64,000 nt of DNA from Pleurotus djamor (GCA_029747585.1 JAPEVF010000124.1:38370-102369); one strand, 5' to 3'. Shown: positions 49,558 to 63,122, counted from the first letter of the stretch. The notes: generated from the sequence alone by a model not told the origin. Numbers and translations are program-made.

Positions 49558-49906
49558 TCATGGGTGGCGAAGGGTGGCAAAAGCATCGGCGAGTTTGAGC
49601 TTCTTTCCTCCCATTACCTCCACATCGTACAGAACCCCGAATAATGCCTCATTTCGAGACCCTCTCGCGACTTCGAGTACCTCTTCTATGCGCCTGCATG
49701 CGCCGCCGGACGTTGAGCTCGTTGCGTTCGCGTCGTGATGATATTTTTTACCGACAACAAGCCTGTCCAAATGTGCCTACTTTCCGAAGGAAACCTCATG
49801 GCGAACCCACTACGAGGGAGACTTCGTAACGGACCGCGTGGTCAGACCGCTTCTTCTCGAGTATCTCGACATCCTGCTTCGTAATAAGTGCATCTTTATG
49901 CGCCAT
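49558..49906 (-). CDS. Small two-exon gene, function unknown
   Basis: Not recognised. The ATG at 49906 begins MAHKDALITKQDVEILEKKR; exon 1 continues SDHAVRYEVSL. A 37-nt intron (GTAGTG...AAGTAG) follows, and exon 2 reads AHLDRLVVGKKYHHDANATS through ARGSRNEALFGVLYDVEVMG to the end KKLKLADAFATLRHP. About 104 residues, mostly charged, with no signal peptide or membrane span. The in-phase splice, both-sided coding texture and precise start argue for a real gene. Its start lies only 83 bases from that of S41 copy 2 on the opposite strand. No function is proposed. Confidence 0.6.
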
Positions 49907-49989
49907 TTAAAGCGCAGGCCTCTCAGGACGTCAACCTCTGCGTAACGACCACTTCTCTCTTCGCCCACGTACCCTCGGTTGGCTTTAAG

Positions 49990-52900
49990 ATGATTTCATT
50001 AGCGTGGCTGACGGTCGCAGTCTCTGGACTTCTTTTGGTGGGAGCTGATGCGCTTGAGACACGGGCTGCAGATCCTTGCGCTGCTATCGCAGGACAGAAG
50101 TGGGTAGCTCCTAAGGACGTCAGAGCTTGCTTCAAGTCTATTCGAGTGGATGAAACTCTGAAAACAAATGTACGCGGTCTCGTTCTCTGGTCAAGCATAA
50201 TGTTCACCTGGAGCATAGATCCTTGATGTAGTCAACAAAACGCTCGCCTTTCATACCTCGGTCAATTATCAAATCAGAGCGCCTGCACCTTTCAACAATG
50301 ACGTCCACGAAGATCTCATGAAGGACTTAGCTCGTATCAGGTCACAGAGATTCGCATCCGACTACGACCTTCACATCGACTTGTCGCGCACCTTAAAACG
50401 CCTTAACGACGGACATTGCGTTTGGATCAATAGATGCTTTGACTGTAATACATTCTTATATGCGTCATATTCTTCTTACTGACCAAAGATCATAGCATTC
50501 TTTACGAATTTCCTTCCTACACCCTTGGTCTTGTTGACGGACTCTCATGGAATTCAAAGCGTCCATATCGCTCCAGAGGCCTTCGCCGTCGCCTCAGCCG
50601 AGTTCCCCGACCAAATTGACGTTTGGCAAAATGCGCTACCTTTGGGTCTGAAGGGAAAGCTCGAATCCGTGAGCATCCCCTTCCTACTACCTAATCTTCT
50701 TTCTAAAGCTTTCAAACAGTTAAATGGCGCACAAGTCCTCCTCATCAATGGTCGTCCCCCTTTCGATGCTGTCAACGCCAATGCTTTGATCACTGGCAGT
50801 TTTCAAGCTTTGGGAACAAGGCAGAACACGTATGTTACATATGCGTCTTGCCGTGATCTACGCTTACCCGGGTGGTTCCAGTTTCTTCTCAAGCTACCAA
50901 CGCGTCGCTGCAGGTTGGAACTACATCATGGGTAATTTCGCCCAACAGTCACTTCCATTAGACGATCGCGTCATCCTAACCGTAATTCGCTCTGGTCATA
51001 TCTTACCTGAAACCTTCTCAGTAAGCTCTGGCTGTCTCGCTGAACTGTTGCATGTCATGACATGTCAATTTACTATAGCTACCATATCGTTCTCGCATCA
51101 CGCCTTCCGCCGTCCCCTTCACGGATAGAGCCTCCTTCCTTGCGGGTAATTGCAAGGCCGTCCCTGGCACCAATGGCTTTGACTTGAACGCTGATTCAAT
51201 TGCCCGAATCGACCCTTCTAGCACCCCTCTGTCGAAAGCTCAGCAACAACCACCTGTTCCCATCGACATCCAACGTAAACATAAAGTCAACGTTCTATTG
51301 GACGACTCGCCTGTCACCGACGTTGTTCTTCCTCCTGCGCTAACACCAGCACTTCCTGCAGTGAATGGCTCGTTGAATGTCGCACAGTTTTACTTGCTTA
51401 AGGACGGGAAAACTGGTGTTCTGGCCCTCGGCAGTTTCTCTGATTCAAGCTTTGATGGCCTCCTTAATAGCTTGTTGACGGGTTTGTTGTCTCTGAAGTC
51501 TCAGGGTGCCACTCAACTTGTGGTCGATGTGGTGGGTAGCTATTTTGCTTGTGATCATGTAGTCAAACTAATGTTTGCCCTTCTCTCAGAGTAATAACGG
51601 TGGTGGTAGGTTTCACGTTCATGCCCAAGCTCCTTTGACGGCTGCTTATGCAAATTTGGCAGGATTTATCTGCATAGCTCATGTAGGTCTAGTATATCTT
51701 CTAAGCGCGAATGCACGGACTAATTGACCTCCAGTGGCTTCACCGCATTGTGAGTCCGCTCTTAGCTCTCTGATACGCCACTTACAAATAATATCCTATG
51801 ATCAGATCATCGGTCCCAAAAGCACAACTGAGCCTCAAGCTGGCCTCGATACTAAGGCCCGTGCTGGGCCATTGGCTCAGCTCATCGTCCAGAATATCAT
51901 CACGAAGAACCTCGACCCTCGCGGCAACCTCCTCTTCAATCCCATACAATGGAGGAATGCCAGCGGAGTGTTTTTCTCGCCAACCACTGACTGGCTCCAA
52001 CCTCCAGTCGAGCTGACCCTTAATGGGCATAAGGATGACTTCAGTCAAAGGTGATGATACTCTTCTTCTTAGTGGACCTCGTCACTCAGTTTAATTTTGG
52101 ACGTAGACTTGGTCAGGAGTGTCAACCCGAATCTTTTGGAATACCCCCAGACGCTCCCCTTTTCGCTCCCAACAAAGTGGTTATCGTATCTAATGGAAGG
52201 TTCGTATCCAAATCGGAAAATTAACGTCTCGGGGTTGACTATCTGCCCAAGATGCGCGAGTTCTTGCTCCCTCTTTAGTGTGAGTGCGTGTCGGCAACTT
52301 CCGATATCCCCTATTCATTGCCCATTTCCCCCTGTAGATCACCATGGCCAAGGAGGAGGGCGTGAAGACTGTTGTGTTAGGCGGTAAGAAAGACGTTAAA
52401 CAGGAATTCTGCGGTACCGTCGGTGGACAATCCACCGACTTCTCAACCATGGATACTGAAGTCAAAGTAGGTTTTTCACAGTTCAACCGAAGGGACTACC
52501 TCCGATGACATCGTTACATCAATAGACCGCCCAATTGAAGAGTAATCCGTTGGCCCCACCTGACCTGTGAGTACTTTCTCGGACTCCGTAGTTATCCCAC
52601 CTTGATAAGGTCGTTTGACCTTGGTTTCTCACACCTGCTGTGCGCTCAACTTTTTTTACTCGGTCTTGGCCGAGCGTTCCTTCTGATCGAATGTCCTTCA
52701 TGGATAGCAGACCTCGGGACGTCCATTAATGGCCAGGGCCCTTAACATTTTTACATGACCTCCCCGTGTATGACGCCTATATTGATCCCTTCCATTAGGT
52801 TGGTCAACGGTGTGCAAGGTATTACCTTTCGATTGGGCTTCGGGATAGATAACACGGCAGAACCGGAAGGTCAGTTTTCTCACTGCGTTCCTCAGCCATG

Positions 52901-53147
52901 TCAACTTACTTCTACTCGTGGTTATTCCAGAGTGGCAAGATCACCCAGCTGACCTCAATTTACCTCTGACGACGGCAAAGTGAGTCTTCCTTCTACGGGT
53001 GCCTTGACTTGCCTGTTTCGCGGCTTTGATCTCTGTGGTTTTTCTCATGGATACGGACCTCCTAAACTAACGCTTTGCCTTCTCTTTCACAGCGTCAATA
53101 ACCCAGTTGCGATATGGGAAGATCTTGCCTCTAGGTTCTTTTCTTAG
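49990..53147 (+). CDS. Secreted S41-family peptidase-like protein, copy 2
   Basis: Paralogue of the preceding S41 gene in the same orientation. Signal peptide MISLAWLTVAVSGLLLVGAD precedes DPCAAIAGQKWVAPKDVRAC. Parallel blocks include YDLHIDLSRTLKRLNDGHCV, VWQNALPLGLKGKLES, QFYLLKDGKTGVLALGSFSD, SNNGGGFICIAHWLHRI, IIGPKSTTEPQAGLDTKARA, VIVSNGRCASSCSLFS and AIWEDLASRFFS at the end. The catalytic-region micro-exons are the same sizes as in copy 1: 51590-51605 (16 nt), 51663-51682 (20 nt) and 51735-51749 (15 nt). Conserved intron positions with diverged intron sequence point to an old tandem duplication. Both copies appear intact. Confidence 0.85.
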
Positions 53148-54795
53148 TGATCACTTGACCCCGTCGTCCACACGGACTTCTTTTGTGCCACTACCAAACT
53201 AAATTCCACGGATCTATCTTTGGTCCCTTCGAAGTCTAAAGAGCATAGAGTGAATTGAGTTTTGGGGAACAGACACATGTGGTTTCAAAGGACGGGCCTC
53301 CGGAAGAACTCCTGCCCCGCCTTTGGTGTGGTTGTGGTTGTGATGGTATGCCTATAATATCACCGCAGGTTTACTCAAATCATGGAACTAGCTCCACTCG
53401 TTTTGAGCTTATCGTGAATGCGCCCTTTATCGTCCACGGACTCTCATAACCTCTTTTCGGCCCGAGACGGTGCGAGGAAGAGAAAATGCGAAAGAAAGTC
53501 TTACCCCGAACAAAGTCGCCACATCGGTCGTTTCTCGAGTCTGTGTGAAGATCTCGCTACTGGTGTGGATGTAGGTACGTACGGCCTTATTTGGGGATAA
53601 ACTTCAAATAGGAAGCCTTCTTGTTATTGGACGCACCATGGACCTACTACGCTGGTGGGAAGAGCTTACATGGTTCACCCACCTGTCAAGCCTTGATCAT
53701 TATTGATCATCCACATTTCTTAACGTTACCTGCTCCATTGATTGAAAACGTGAGTACTGTAACTGTATTAGCTTGTTCACTCTGTACTCACGCGTATGGC
53801 TTCCATTTTGCGACCGAAGAATTACCACGAGTAGGCATCATGCAGCTCGCATGGTTGTCGCACTTGCCAAATGCATACGGACGCTACGCGTGTGCCTGAA
53901 GCACCGTAGCACGCTTATTACAACATGTGTTCTACGACCTCGGTTAGAGTCGGGTGTGGCGATCTTCGAGTCCTTAATGGTTGCCATTATAGAAGCCGGC
54001 AGAAGGTTGCCCATATCTAAGAGTTTCTCGCTCTGCGCTTTGGTCCGTGGTTGCTAGCAAAGTTGAATTCATTTACCATCGACAGTTGAACACTCTTACA
54101 GCGGGGAGGTTTATCCGACTTTTGGATAGCGCGGGGCCTGTGATGACTACGTCCATTCCTTGAAGGGTGTCACTTGAGGCGTGGGTATGGTACTTGGTAT
54201 GTTTGATTGGAGGTCGTGCCCACTTCCGCAGCAAGTTGTCGATCGAGGAACCGCCAAGAAGAGAGGTTTGGGGTCAGTTTGGTACTTTTATCCTAACTTG
54301 TTCGGTCCATAACTGAGATCAATCTGTAGGGTCGATGCTACTTGTGAGCGAAAATTAATCCTCACGGTGGCGAGCCCAGAAATGTCAGTTCTTCACTTCG
54401 ATGGCCACGTTTTCTCGATCGGTCATGATGCATGATGCATTGATGCGTTGATGGTTTAGAGGCCGCTCTTCGTGTACGCAAAGTCGAAGCTGAGCACAAT
54501 ATGATTCTCCTTGGGCTAGGAGTACGAATCGAACCTCGACGCAAGAGGCATGCATCTTCTTGTCGTCGTTCATTAATTGTTGCTGATATACTTAGATAAG
54601 AGTCATGCAGGGTCGAATCCATGCGTCAGCTCGAGGTCGCTACTTGAGAAATGCCCGGTGAAGTCGTCTGATCCTCACTAACTTTGCCACGAGATATGAC
54701 ACGAACTCCTGATCCCAGACATCTGGTATTATTAACAGCCATGCACATTGTAATCAGATGAAGCCTCAGGCGGCGGCACGCCAGTGGTTTGCCTG
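53148..54795. other. Intergenic, no supportable gene
   Basis: Short frames on both strands, for example plus 53621-53899, have coding-like stretches but no confident domain or splice chain. A GATGCAT repeat occurs at 54424-54440. This may be decayed gene material. Confidence 0.45.
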
Positions 54796-55800
54796 CTAAA
54801 AATCCGATGGCAAGATACCGCCTGACCACACCGCCTGCTGGGTGAATTGGTTGAAGGCGATTTGGTCAAACGCCGGAGGGAAAGCCCCGATAGGGTCGAA
54901 AGCGCCGCTCAGGTCACCGCGGCTAGTCACTTTGTGCATTCGAAAAGGCTGTCAAGTGAGGATTAGTAGAAGCATGGTCAACCACCGGTCATCTGGAGAC
55001 GTGGAGACGTCAGGCTTGGCGGTGCTGGGGTGGATTTTGACTACGTACGGGTAAGCTGAAATGGGTCCTAGAGACCAAGCCGTTGAGGTAAAGTTGCCAC
55101 AGGGTGTTGAACGTTGAATTATCGCGGAGTTCGTGAATGACTTGCACCCCGAATCTCTCGTCACGCGCGTCACCTGAGAACGACGATCCGTGAGACGGTG
55201 CGCCCGGCCCTTCTGAGACTGTAGATTACAGGCTATGATGTCAAGCCATGATACATGGGATGACGAGGGAGGGGCCTTCGTTGTTGACCCTCCTGAGCTC
55301 CTAAGGGAATTTGCCCCTTTGTCTCCTAATTTATCTGACTTGGAACTTTCGGTGAAACTGCTCCACCTCATTCCACTTCCCGAAGCGCCCCAGTTTAAGC
55401 TCGAAGACTAGTAAAATCACAATCTTCTTCAAGGACTACCAAGTGGAGCGGGCAGGAATGAGAATTTTGGATTGTGACCCTTTGGAACTCACGTTCGCTC
55501 GTGCGTGACGTAACTACTTACCGTACATCAGAGCTCTGTCTCTATACTTGGCATATCCCTGGCTTTGTGCCCCCTCGTGTAGTATACTTTATCGATAACG
55601 GGTAAGATGAAAACTTGTCGTGTAGTTTCGTACGGCAAATTGAAGGGTACTCTATCACGAACAAGAGATCAAAATTGCGGCTGCGATGCATACTTAACTC
55701 CTGCACGAAGCTTCCGCTAGCCTCAGGCTGCGCGGCAGATTGCCTGAATTCCGAACGATGCGGGCTTTGCACGTCTATGATGTCGAGCTTGCTATTGTTT
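54796..55800 (-). CDS. Unrecognised multi-exon gene (5' end not found)
   Basis: Not recognised, but a consistent splice chain can be read toward the stop at 54796. The exons give EYPSICRTKLHDKFSSYPLS, then GHNPKFSFLPAPL, VFELKLGRFGKWNEVEQFHR KFQ, ELRRVNNEGPSLVIP, FSEGPGAPSHGSSFSGDARD, ERFGVQVIHELRDNSTFNTL, WQLYLNGLVSRTHFSLP and finally PFRMHKVTSRGDLSGAFDPI through FNQFTQQAVWSGGILPSDF. The introns are 36-70 nt, GT-AG and phase-consistent. The 5' exon(s) beyond about 55800 are unclear; another coding-like fragment ends at 55846. No signal or catalytic motif can be named. Confidence 0.5.
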
Positions 55801-58600
55801 GACAACGCTTAGGACAAGGTTGGGGCTAACCTTATCCTCGACCAGATTAGCCGGGGTAAAGCTTCAAGGCTCCACTTTCCCTTCCTTCCTTGAGAATTAC
55901 GTTCGTCCAAGCACCGCAATCACAGCCCTTAGGTAGCCATTGGAAACATCACTCTGCTTTAACACTCGTCCAGAGAAGTGCCCTCATTTTTTCTTCGCAG
56001 ACACGCCCACCCTGAGCCAATCTCCAGTCGATCAACCTGACGTCTCGTGGCCACCGTCGTAATGGACTGACAGAAATGGATGCATTTGACGACATAGCCA
56101 AGGCCTCGATCACTTTGAAACGAAATCGGAGTGTCTACTGCTTCAATATGTTTTCCGAGAAGGGCCAGAAGTTTACACGACCTCACGGTGACTGTTGGAC
56201 TGACGACAGAGTCTTGTTATATCATCGCGAGGTAGTCCACGGAGATACATCCTCGATGCATGGACGCCGCATTAACTCGCTGGAGGTACCACTGCGGCGC
56301 TGATAAATTTAGTGGTCGAAGATGATTAGTTTTCCATCCGAATAGCCAAAGTATCTCTGACTGATAGGAATCATAGAACTTAAGTAAGCTCCTGTTTCGA
56401 AGGCGAACGTGATGGACGCTTTAAATAAAATAGGTCATGGATGCAGGAAGGACATAGTGGTGGAAATGACTCGACCCTGGCACGATATACAGGAATACGA
56501 TGTGGCGCTCGCTAGGAGAAGATCGACGGGATTCAGGCGTTGCACAGTTGCCGAGCGACTATCGTGCGTTTCCAAGATTGCAAACATAGTCCACGCTGAG
56601 AACGTCCCGTGTTTTAGAAGTTTAACTTGCCCTATGATCGCTTCAGTTAGAACTTGGCCGACCTGAGACCGCGGTTGAGAAGAGAGAGGGCAGATGACGA
56701 ACTGAGAGAAAACAAGAAACCGCATGGTGCTATTTCCGTCAGCATCGTGTCCTTCCTTGTCGCTATAATATTGCTGTTCTAGACTCTCAGGGGGAAGTTC
56801 CCTTTCGTCTATATTTCCCTTGCATAGCAGCTAGCTAGGGCCGGGTATGGGACTTGTCCTCTTCCCTGTATCGTAAAGATGATATTTGCCCATGATCAAC
56901 TCGAAGGAGAAGAGCCACTGGGAAAGAAAATTATGATAGACCCCTCGAAATTGGGTGTCCCCTCGCAACTGCACATGTAGAGACTTCTCATCCGTCAGCG
57001 AGTCAATACTATTTCGCGCCGAAAGACGTACTGAAACCGGCGGTATTTCGACGTGCGAAGCCGAGTCGTTCAGAACCTCACATGAGTAACGAGTCCACAC
57101 TGTCGCAGGGACTTCGTGCACAGAAAATACATGAACTCGGTTCCTATCTTGAATATAGACCATGTATAAAAACGGTGCGATGCTTCTTGGCCTGTTGTAG
57201 ATGGTACAGAAATGCAGGGCGTGTGGATGATAAGGAAGAAAGGGCCGCTCTGATGTTTGATATCATCGATGCAATTATAGAATCAACGGGGACTGTCAAA
57301 TGAATTCAAATTCCGCGTTCTGGTGACCATTGAACGTTACTTCCACGTACGTATGTTTGTGCCAAAGTGATCTCCGAACGCGACCCCCATGGGCATGCGT
57401 GTATCACTTGATGTCCAATTATCGTCCCCCCAGATCGTGGCTCTCGCTTTCGGTTTTTATAACTCCCCTTTCCTCCCCTAATCTGCGAAAGAAGATGGCG
57501 ACGCCGTGCTTCTTCCAGGTCCCGTATTCGGTGGTCCATATGTCGTCGGTTTCTCCTAGAGGTCAGAAGACGTATCGATGCCTCCGACGCACGAAGGCTT
57601 GCTAAACTGCGTCATTTGCAGCCGTTAGATCTTCATTCTCAAGCACGAAGGCTCCGAGCAAGTTCCAAACACAGCGAACCTTGAAATCTAATACCAGCGC
57701 TGTCAGATTAGCATAAGGGTTTCAAAAGAAAAAGACACTCAACACTTGAGATCTGGAAAGAGGGCTGTTGCCTTTCATTGGTGGACCAGTCCCTTGTTTC
57801 CAGGTTCCTGTGGAATGATGTTACCCGTCCCCCATTTCCCATGCCATCCCCTTCTTGTGATATCATTACCCAAGGACTTATTCCCAGCCTCTCATAGATT
57901 AGTCTTTATGGCCGCGGCCTTGTCTATTTCCTAGAATCGGATCCGTCGAACGTTTGTTAGCCTGTAGTGCACCAGGAAATGGGAGCAACAGCTGATCCTC
58001 CGGAAGACGAAGAGTAGTCGGCATCCACTGCGTATCAATGAGAAGGCGAAGAAGGTGATTGAGAGGGCTCCTTAGTGCGCACATAGAAAGTGGAAACAAC
58101 GTCAGGGACAACCCCTGGTCGAGTGAGCTCCCAGGCAAATGCATCGCGCTAGTTAAAATCCACGCTCACTGCGTCAGACGATGACGCTGCCAAGTTAATG
58201 TCAGACAGACAGACTCAGAGAGCATAATACTCACTGAGTCTAACACGCTTATCGGCGTGAAAAACCAGCCCAGAACCTCCCCATCCCGAAACAACGGTGA
58301 CTCCATATGCTTTTTCGCTCATTGCCTTTCCCCACCGCAGTCCGTCATGCGTCACAATGGTCCCCCCATTCTCACAATGTCATCCGCCATCGAAAGAAGG
58401 GGAGCGAGAGAGATTTCAATCTCCCCAAAACACCTTGAGACCGAGGACCTTCCGAGTAAAGCAAGTCAGCAGTCGAGGCCTGTGGATCGGAGCGAAGAGT
58501 CAATCGTCTTCCGGAACGGTATGAACGAAACGACGCACCGGAAAAAGGAGGGTTCGAAAACTGAAATGAAATTTATCAATACCAGCGAGAACGCGAAACA
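55801..58600. other. Unresolved, possible gene fragments
   Basis: Coding-like pieces appear on both strands: minus FQWLPKGCDCGAWTNV ending at 55846, plus MDAFDDIAKASITLKRNRSV at 56076-56303, minus 56831-57163 and plus 57082-57303. None joins into a supported gene. It could hold missing 5' exons of the gene at 54.8-55.8 kb, or decayed genes. Confidence 0.35.
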
Positions 58601-58912
58601 CGCGAAACGGGGCTTCGCTGGGGGTACCAGATGAGGGTTGAACGTTACACAGATGCGGGTGGTGATGTGGTGAGCCCTGGGTGGATACCAGCCTGAGAGT
58701 GAGAGTGAGAGGGAAACGTGCTGCTTCGTTGTGCTGTGGATCTCTTGAGAGCGAGTTCAGGGTCGCCGGCCATCATTGCCTCCCTTTCAAACCCATCACC
58801 ATCATCCACAGCGTCAAAAGCTTCACCACAAAAACCGACGAGCGGAAAAATATCGACATGGGCGTGGATCGATTTGCCTGCCCACCGAAAAAGAAGGAAA
58901 CACGGAAGAAAT

Positions 58913-58955
58913 GATAAAAGGATAAGAGGATAAGAGGATAAAAAGGATAAAGGAT
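58913..58955 (+). repeat. Imperfect GATAAGAG tandem repeat
   Basis: Five imperfect units of GATAA(A/G)AG in a row. Each contains GATAA, the core bound by fungal GATA-type regulators, so it could be either a neutral microsatellite or a regulatory cluster. Confidence 0.6.
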
Positions 58956-60848
58956 CATCAGTTCCTCGTCGACTTCACGGGAGAAGTTCGTCACCACGTA
59001 CGCAATACAACGAACGAAGCGGATGCAGCCATCATGCATCATGCATCAGAGGGGAGAGGAAGCTGGAGGGGATCATGGATTGGATAGGGTCGGCGCGGAT
59101 TCGGAAAACGATAGACTCTGAGATACTATACAGTCAAAGGACGTTTTACGCACTAGGAAGGTTGACCGTCGAGGTAGAGGGTTCTCCGTTATTCTTGAAG
59201 GGGTGTATCAGAGCATACGCTGGGTCGACCCTGATGACTTGAGGTATAAGTAGCGATTTCGTCTCTCAGCACACCCCTTGCCTTGCCTCCTCCTTCTTCT
59301 TCTTTTTTGCATCGTGGTAGCAGAAACGCTTCGCATGGGATCAGAGAGCTCTAGATCTCATTTCATGAAGAAATGAAAACACCGAAAAAGAAACATAACA
59401 TGGGAAGAATAAAGGGGGATAGCTAGATTTAGAACAGCCCAACCTGAAGGTCCCCCAACTACGAGCATCGTGACTTTCGTTTGGCGTGTTTCTAGTGGAG
59501 GAATCAGGATTCAGAACGTCCCGTCCCCTGAAAACGATTGTGTAACCCGCGAATGAGGGATCTTTCTCTCTTATGTCATTTAATATCTGGTAATCGGGTA
59601 CACACACGTATACGTACTCACCTCAGTCCTCTGACCATCCACACCTGATCCTGCGCTTTCTTTTTGTCAACCGAAACATGTCTCCATCACCCGTCATCGT
59701 ACTCGTACACAGTAAACCAGTAAACGCATGGGTGATAGATGGGGGTTCAAACGTTCAAGCCCAAGCGGCGCCGACTCCATCCAGACAATTCATTTGAATT
59801 CACTCTGAATGCGTCCCCCCTCTCCCTCCCGTCCATCGCCCCTTTGCTTCTAAATGGAGGAGAGGGGAATGTTTCTCCGGGACCGAGAGGTTGGCTAGGA
59901 GGGAATAGGGTACTCAGGAGGAAGACACTAGGGGTGGGGTTGACGACTACGCTTCGTACGGCCATATTTACCATGTGTACCTTGGACGATAGCAGTTAAT
60001 TTGGCGTGAAATCTTTAACTGCTTGAGAAAAAGCTCGGAGAGCGACTCCAATGATCATCTTACCCAACCGACCAACGACACTCCTAACCCTCCTAACCGA
60101 CCCATCGAACTTCGGCGCCAGTAAAACAAACCCGTCGATCAGCTAATCCCCAAGTTCCAACCCCAGAAATTTCCCATCCCTCATCGCATCACTTCTCCCA
60201 TCTCCTTCTTTCCTTCTTTCTTATACCACTCTTACTAGTCCCTACTCGTCGGCATTTCCTTCTCTCAGCCCCCTAGTCCTACTGAGTAATTTTAATTTAT
60301 TGTCAGTTGATTAGACGTGCTTCCTTGAACCACGCAACACTTTCTTTCCCCCTTGTCCGAAGGTTGCCTATAATTACACGGATGACACGGACTGACTGCG
60401 CAGCGCCTTGGTGAGATACCCTCTACATCATCGTTTTCGGATATACTCACACTACGCCCATTACATCGTCCACAAAGTACACGCATTACACGCTAGACAG
60501 ACTAAAAGCATGCGCACATTTTCACGTTTCGCTGCCATTGAAACCCACGTTCAACGACGTAACTCATAGCTCGTACCCCTGGACTCCGGATGGTGATCAC
60601 AGTAGTGGTGAGAGGTGAGAGGGATGTGTGAGAGTAGTTAAGGGAGAGAAAAACAAAGTCCACAAAAAGGTCTAGACCCCATGCGAAAGTCAAATACCCT
60701 CGTTCAACACGTCAAGTCAACCCTACCTCACTCTACACTCTACGCTGCTTTGTGTCAACCCTTGCGCTCCCCGTCCCTGCGGAAGAGTAGATGAGAGTAG
60801 ATGATTCCAGAACGTACTGATCTACCATCTACCTATCTACCCATTAAT

Positions 60849-60872
60849 CTACCTACCTACCTACCTACCTAC
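60849..60872 (+). repeat. (CTAC)6 microsatellite
   Basis: Six perfect units of CTAC, preceded by further degenerate CTAC/CTAT copies from about 60820. Confidence 0.9.
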
Positions 60873-61100
60873 GCGCATACTCTAGAGTACACGCCTAGAG
60901 TACACAAGTTTCTCTCATCAACCCCGGAATTGAGAATCATGAATTGAGGATTAGGGATCGTCATCTCTTCGTTCGGCGATCGCGTCTTAAAAATCCAAAT
61001 TCAAGGGATACGGTGGCTTTATCGTTTTATCGTTGGGTGCTCTCGTTCATTGCTGGGTGCTCTCGATCACCGTCGTTCGTTCGTTCGTTAGTCGAAGCCG

Positions 61101-61128
61101 CGGTGCGGTGCGGTGCGGTGCGGTGCGG
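61101..61128 (+). repeat. (CGGTG)5 tandem repeat
   Basis: Five perfect pentamers plus a partial unit, a GC-rich island in otherwise AT-balanced sequence. Confidence 0.9.
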
Positions 61129-63082
61129 CATAGAGAATTTACCGCATACCCTACCGAATACCCTCCCGCAATCACAATAACCTATTGGGTTATAGGTGAC
61201 TTACCTACCAACCGACCGCGGTATGTAGTAAGATTTCTTTCGTTAGAACCCTATAACCCATGACGCATCGTTTCGAAACATGATTGATGGTGATTCGCTC
61301 GGGTGTTGTCATTGTCCTTTGCCATTTTCCATGGGACTTGGGCTGTGGAGCTTGGAGGCTGTGGTTTCACCGATGATCTCGCGACACCGTGTACTCTAGA
61401 GTACACCGTAGTATACAATTCAATACAATACGATAAGTACGAGATCAACGCGCAGCGTGCCATTTCAAGGGAGTGTACACGCTCTAAACATCCATCCGTG
61501 TCTAATACCCAGTATATTCAATACAATACGTACACGAGAACCCCACTCCACCGCCACTTCACACTTCACACTCCTCATCCTCCTCCCTCTCTCATACCCT
61601 TTCCTACTCTACATCACCCCCTCGTTGCTGGAGCCACCCTAGACAGAGTAGTAGACACGTTTACGCCTCCCATCCCCCTTCTCAACCCCTTCTCTTTACA
61701 TATGCCTCATGTCTCATGTCTCATACCTCACACATCACACATAACCACGCTTCGTCTTGCCTCATGCACCACGCATCACAGAGGAAACACGACAAGTTTC
61801 CAATTCCATTGATCTCTTCGTCTGAGAAAATACCTTTCTCGGAAAATCAAACATCACCACTCTCAGGCTTAGCTCTATTCATTTCTTTTTTTCTTTTTTC
61901 TGAGATGTGCCTCGTGCTTTGTTGCTTACTGATGATGACTTCGCTTCAGCCGAACAAGTGAGAGAACTCAGAACTCTGCATAGTGCATAGGCAGGGGTGA
62001 GAGGGAGGGGAGGGGTAAAGGGTAGGGGTTTGGGAGGGGATCTAGGGGAGGGGATGCACTTGATTCGAGCACCGAACGCCAGCCACTACGTCGAATTGCA
62101 CGTTCTGTGTATCCACGCCCCTCCCTCTCCCTCACCGCTCAACGTCAACGCTCAACGCGAGCCTCAAAGCTCAACCTTCCTTGAAACTGTTCACCGTAGA
62201 CGTCACCCTCTCCTCCCCANCCCTCCCCTCTCCCGNTCACACTTCATACTCTGCGTTTAACGTTTAACGTTTATCGTTCTTTGTGCTCTATATTCTCTAT
62301 GTTCTCTGCCCTTCTTGGTTCTCTGTGTGTTGTCTGTATGGGCGAACGGGTACTTGAGTACACGGGTACACGGGTGCATGTGGTGGACCCACGAAACAAA
62401 AAATTCCATATTCTCATACCGTATTCGAAACTCTAGAACATCCCACAATTCCCTCGTCTCCCTTTTCCTTTTTCCCTTTCTCACTGAAGTCGATGAGTTC
62501 CTCCTTTCGTCTAACGAGTTCCCTTCCTCTCCTCCTTTCCTTTCCTTTCTTCCTCATCCACATATCCTTCCTTCCTTCCTTCCACTCTTGACTGCATTCG
62601 GAGTACATATAGACACGTCTAGAATCAGCATGGAAATATAGAAATTTTAGGAATTTAGAGTGACCATGGTAAAATATTCAAATTTCACATGTACCAACTA
62701 AAAAGGTGTAAACGATAAAACGGTTAATTGGTTTACTTCCTGGTACTCCCAAGTAGCCTCCTCACCTCCCCTTCGAGTCATCAACCATCCCCGTCCTCTC
62801 CTCCCTTCAAGTCATCAAAGCTTCATCATCCCAAACTCCCAACAACTCCTCTCATCCTCCATGCTCCTCATTCCTTCATTTCCTCTAAGTCCTCCTCCAT
62901 CAGACCGACTCAATTCGACCCAAAACTCACTCAATCCCACTCAGGACAATAAGAGATGAAGAGAAATTGATCGATTGATTGTATTCATACACATAAAATT
63001 GGCAAAGAATCGAAAAGATGAGTAGAGATGAGTCCGTAAAACCACAAAGGAGATGAGAGAAAATGCCCAAGTAAAGTGTAAG

Positions 63083-63122
63083 AAACGTGAGGATGTAAAC
63101 GTGAGGATGTAAACGTGAAGAT
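63083..63122 (+). repeat. 14-base tandem repeat AAACGTGAGGATGT
   Basis: Two perfect copies and a third partial copy. A separate direct repeat, CAACAACTCGACATGACG, occurs at about 63153-63171 and 63206-63223. Confidence 0.75.

Noticed and set aside
54510..54545. Another T-loop-like GGTTCGATTC on the minus strand
   Set aside because: No pairing stem and no other tRNA arms.
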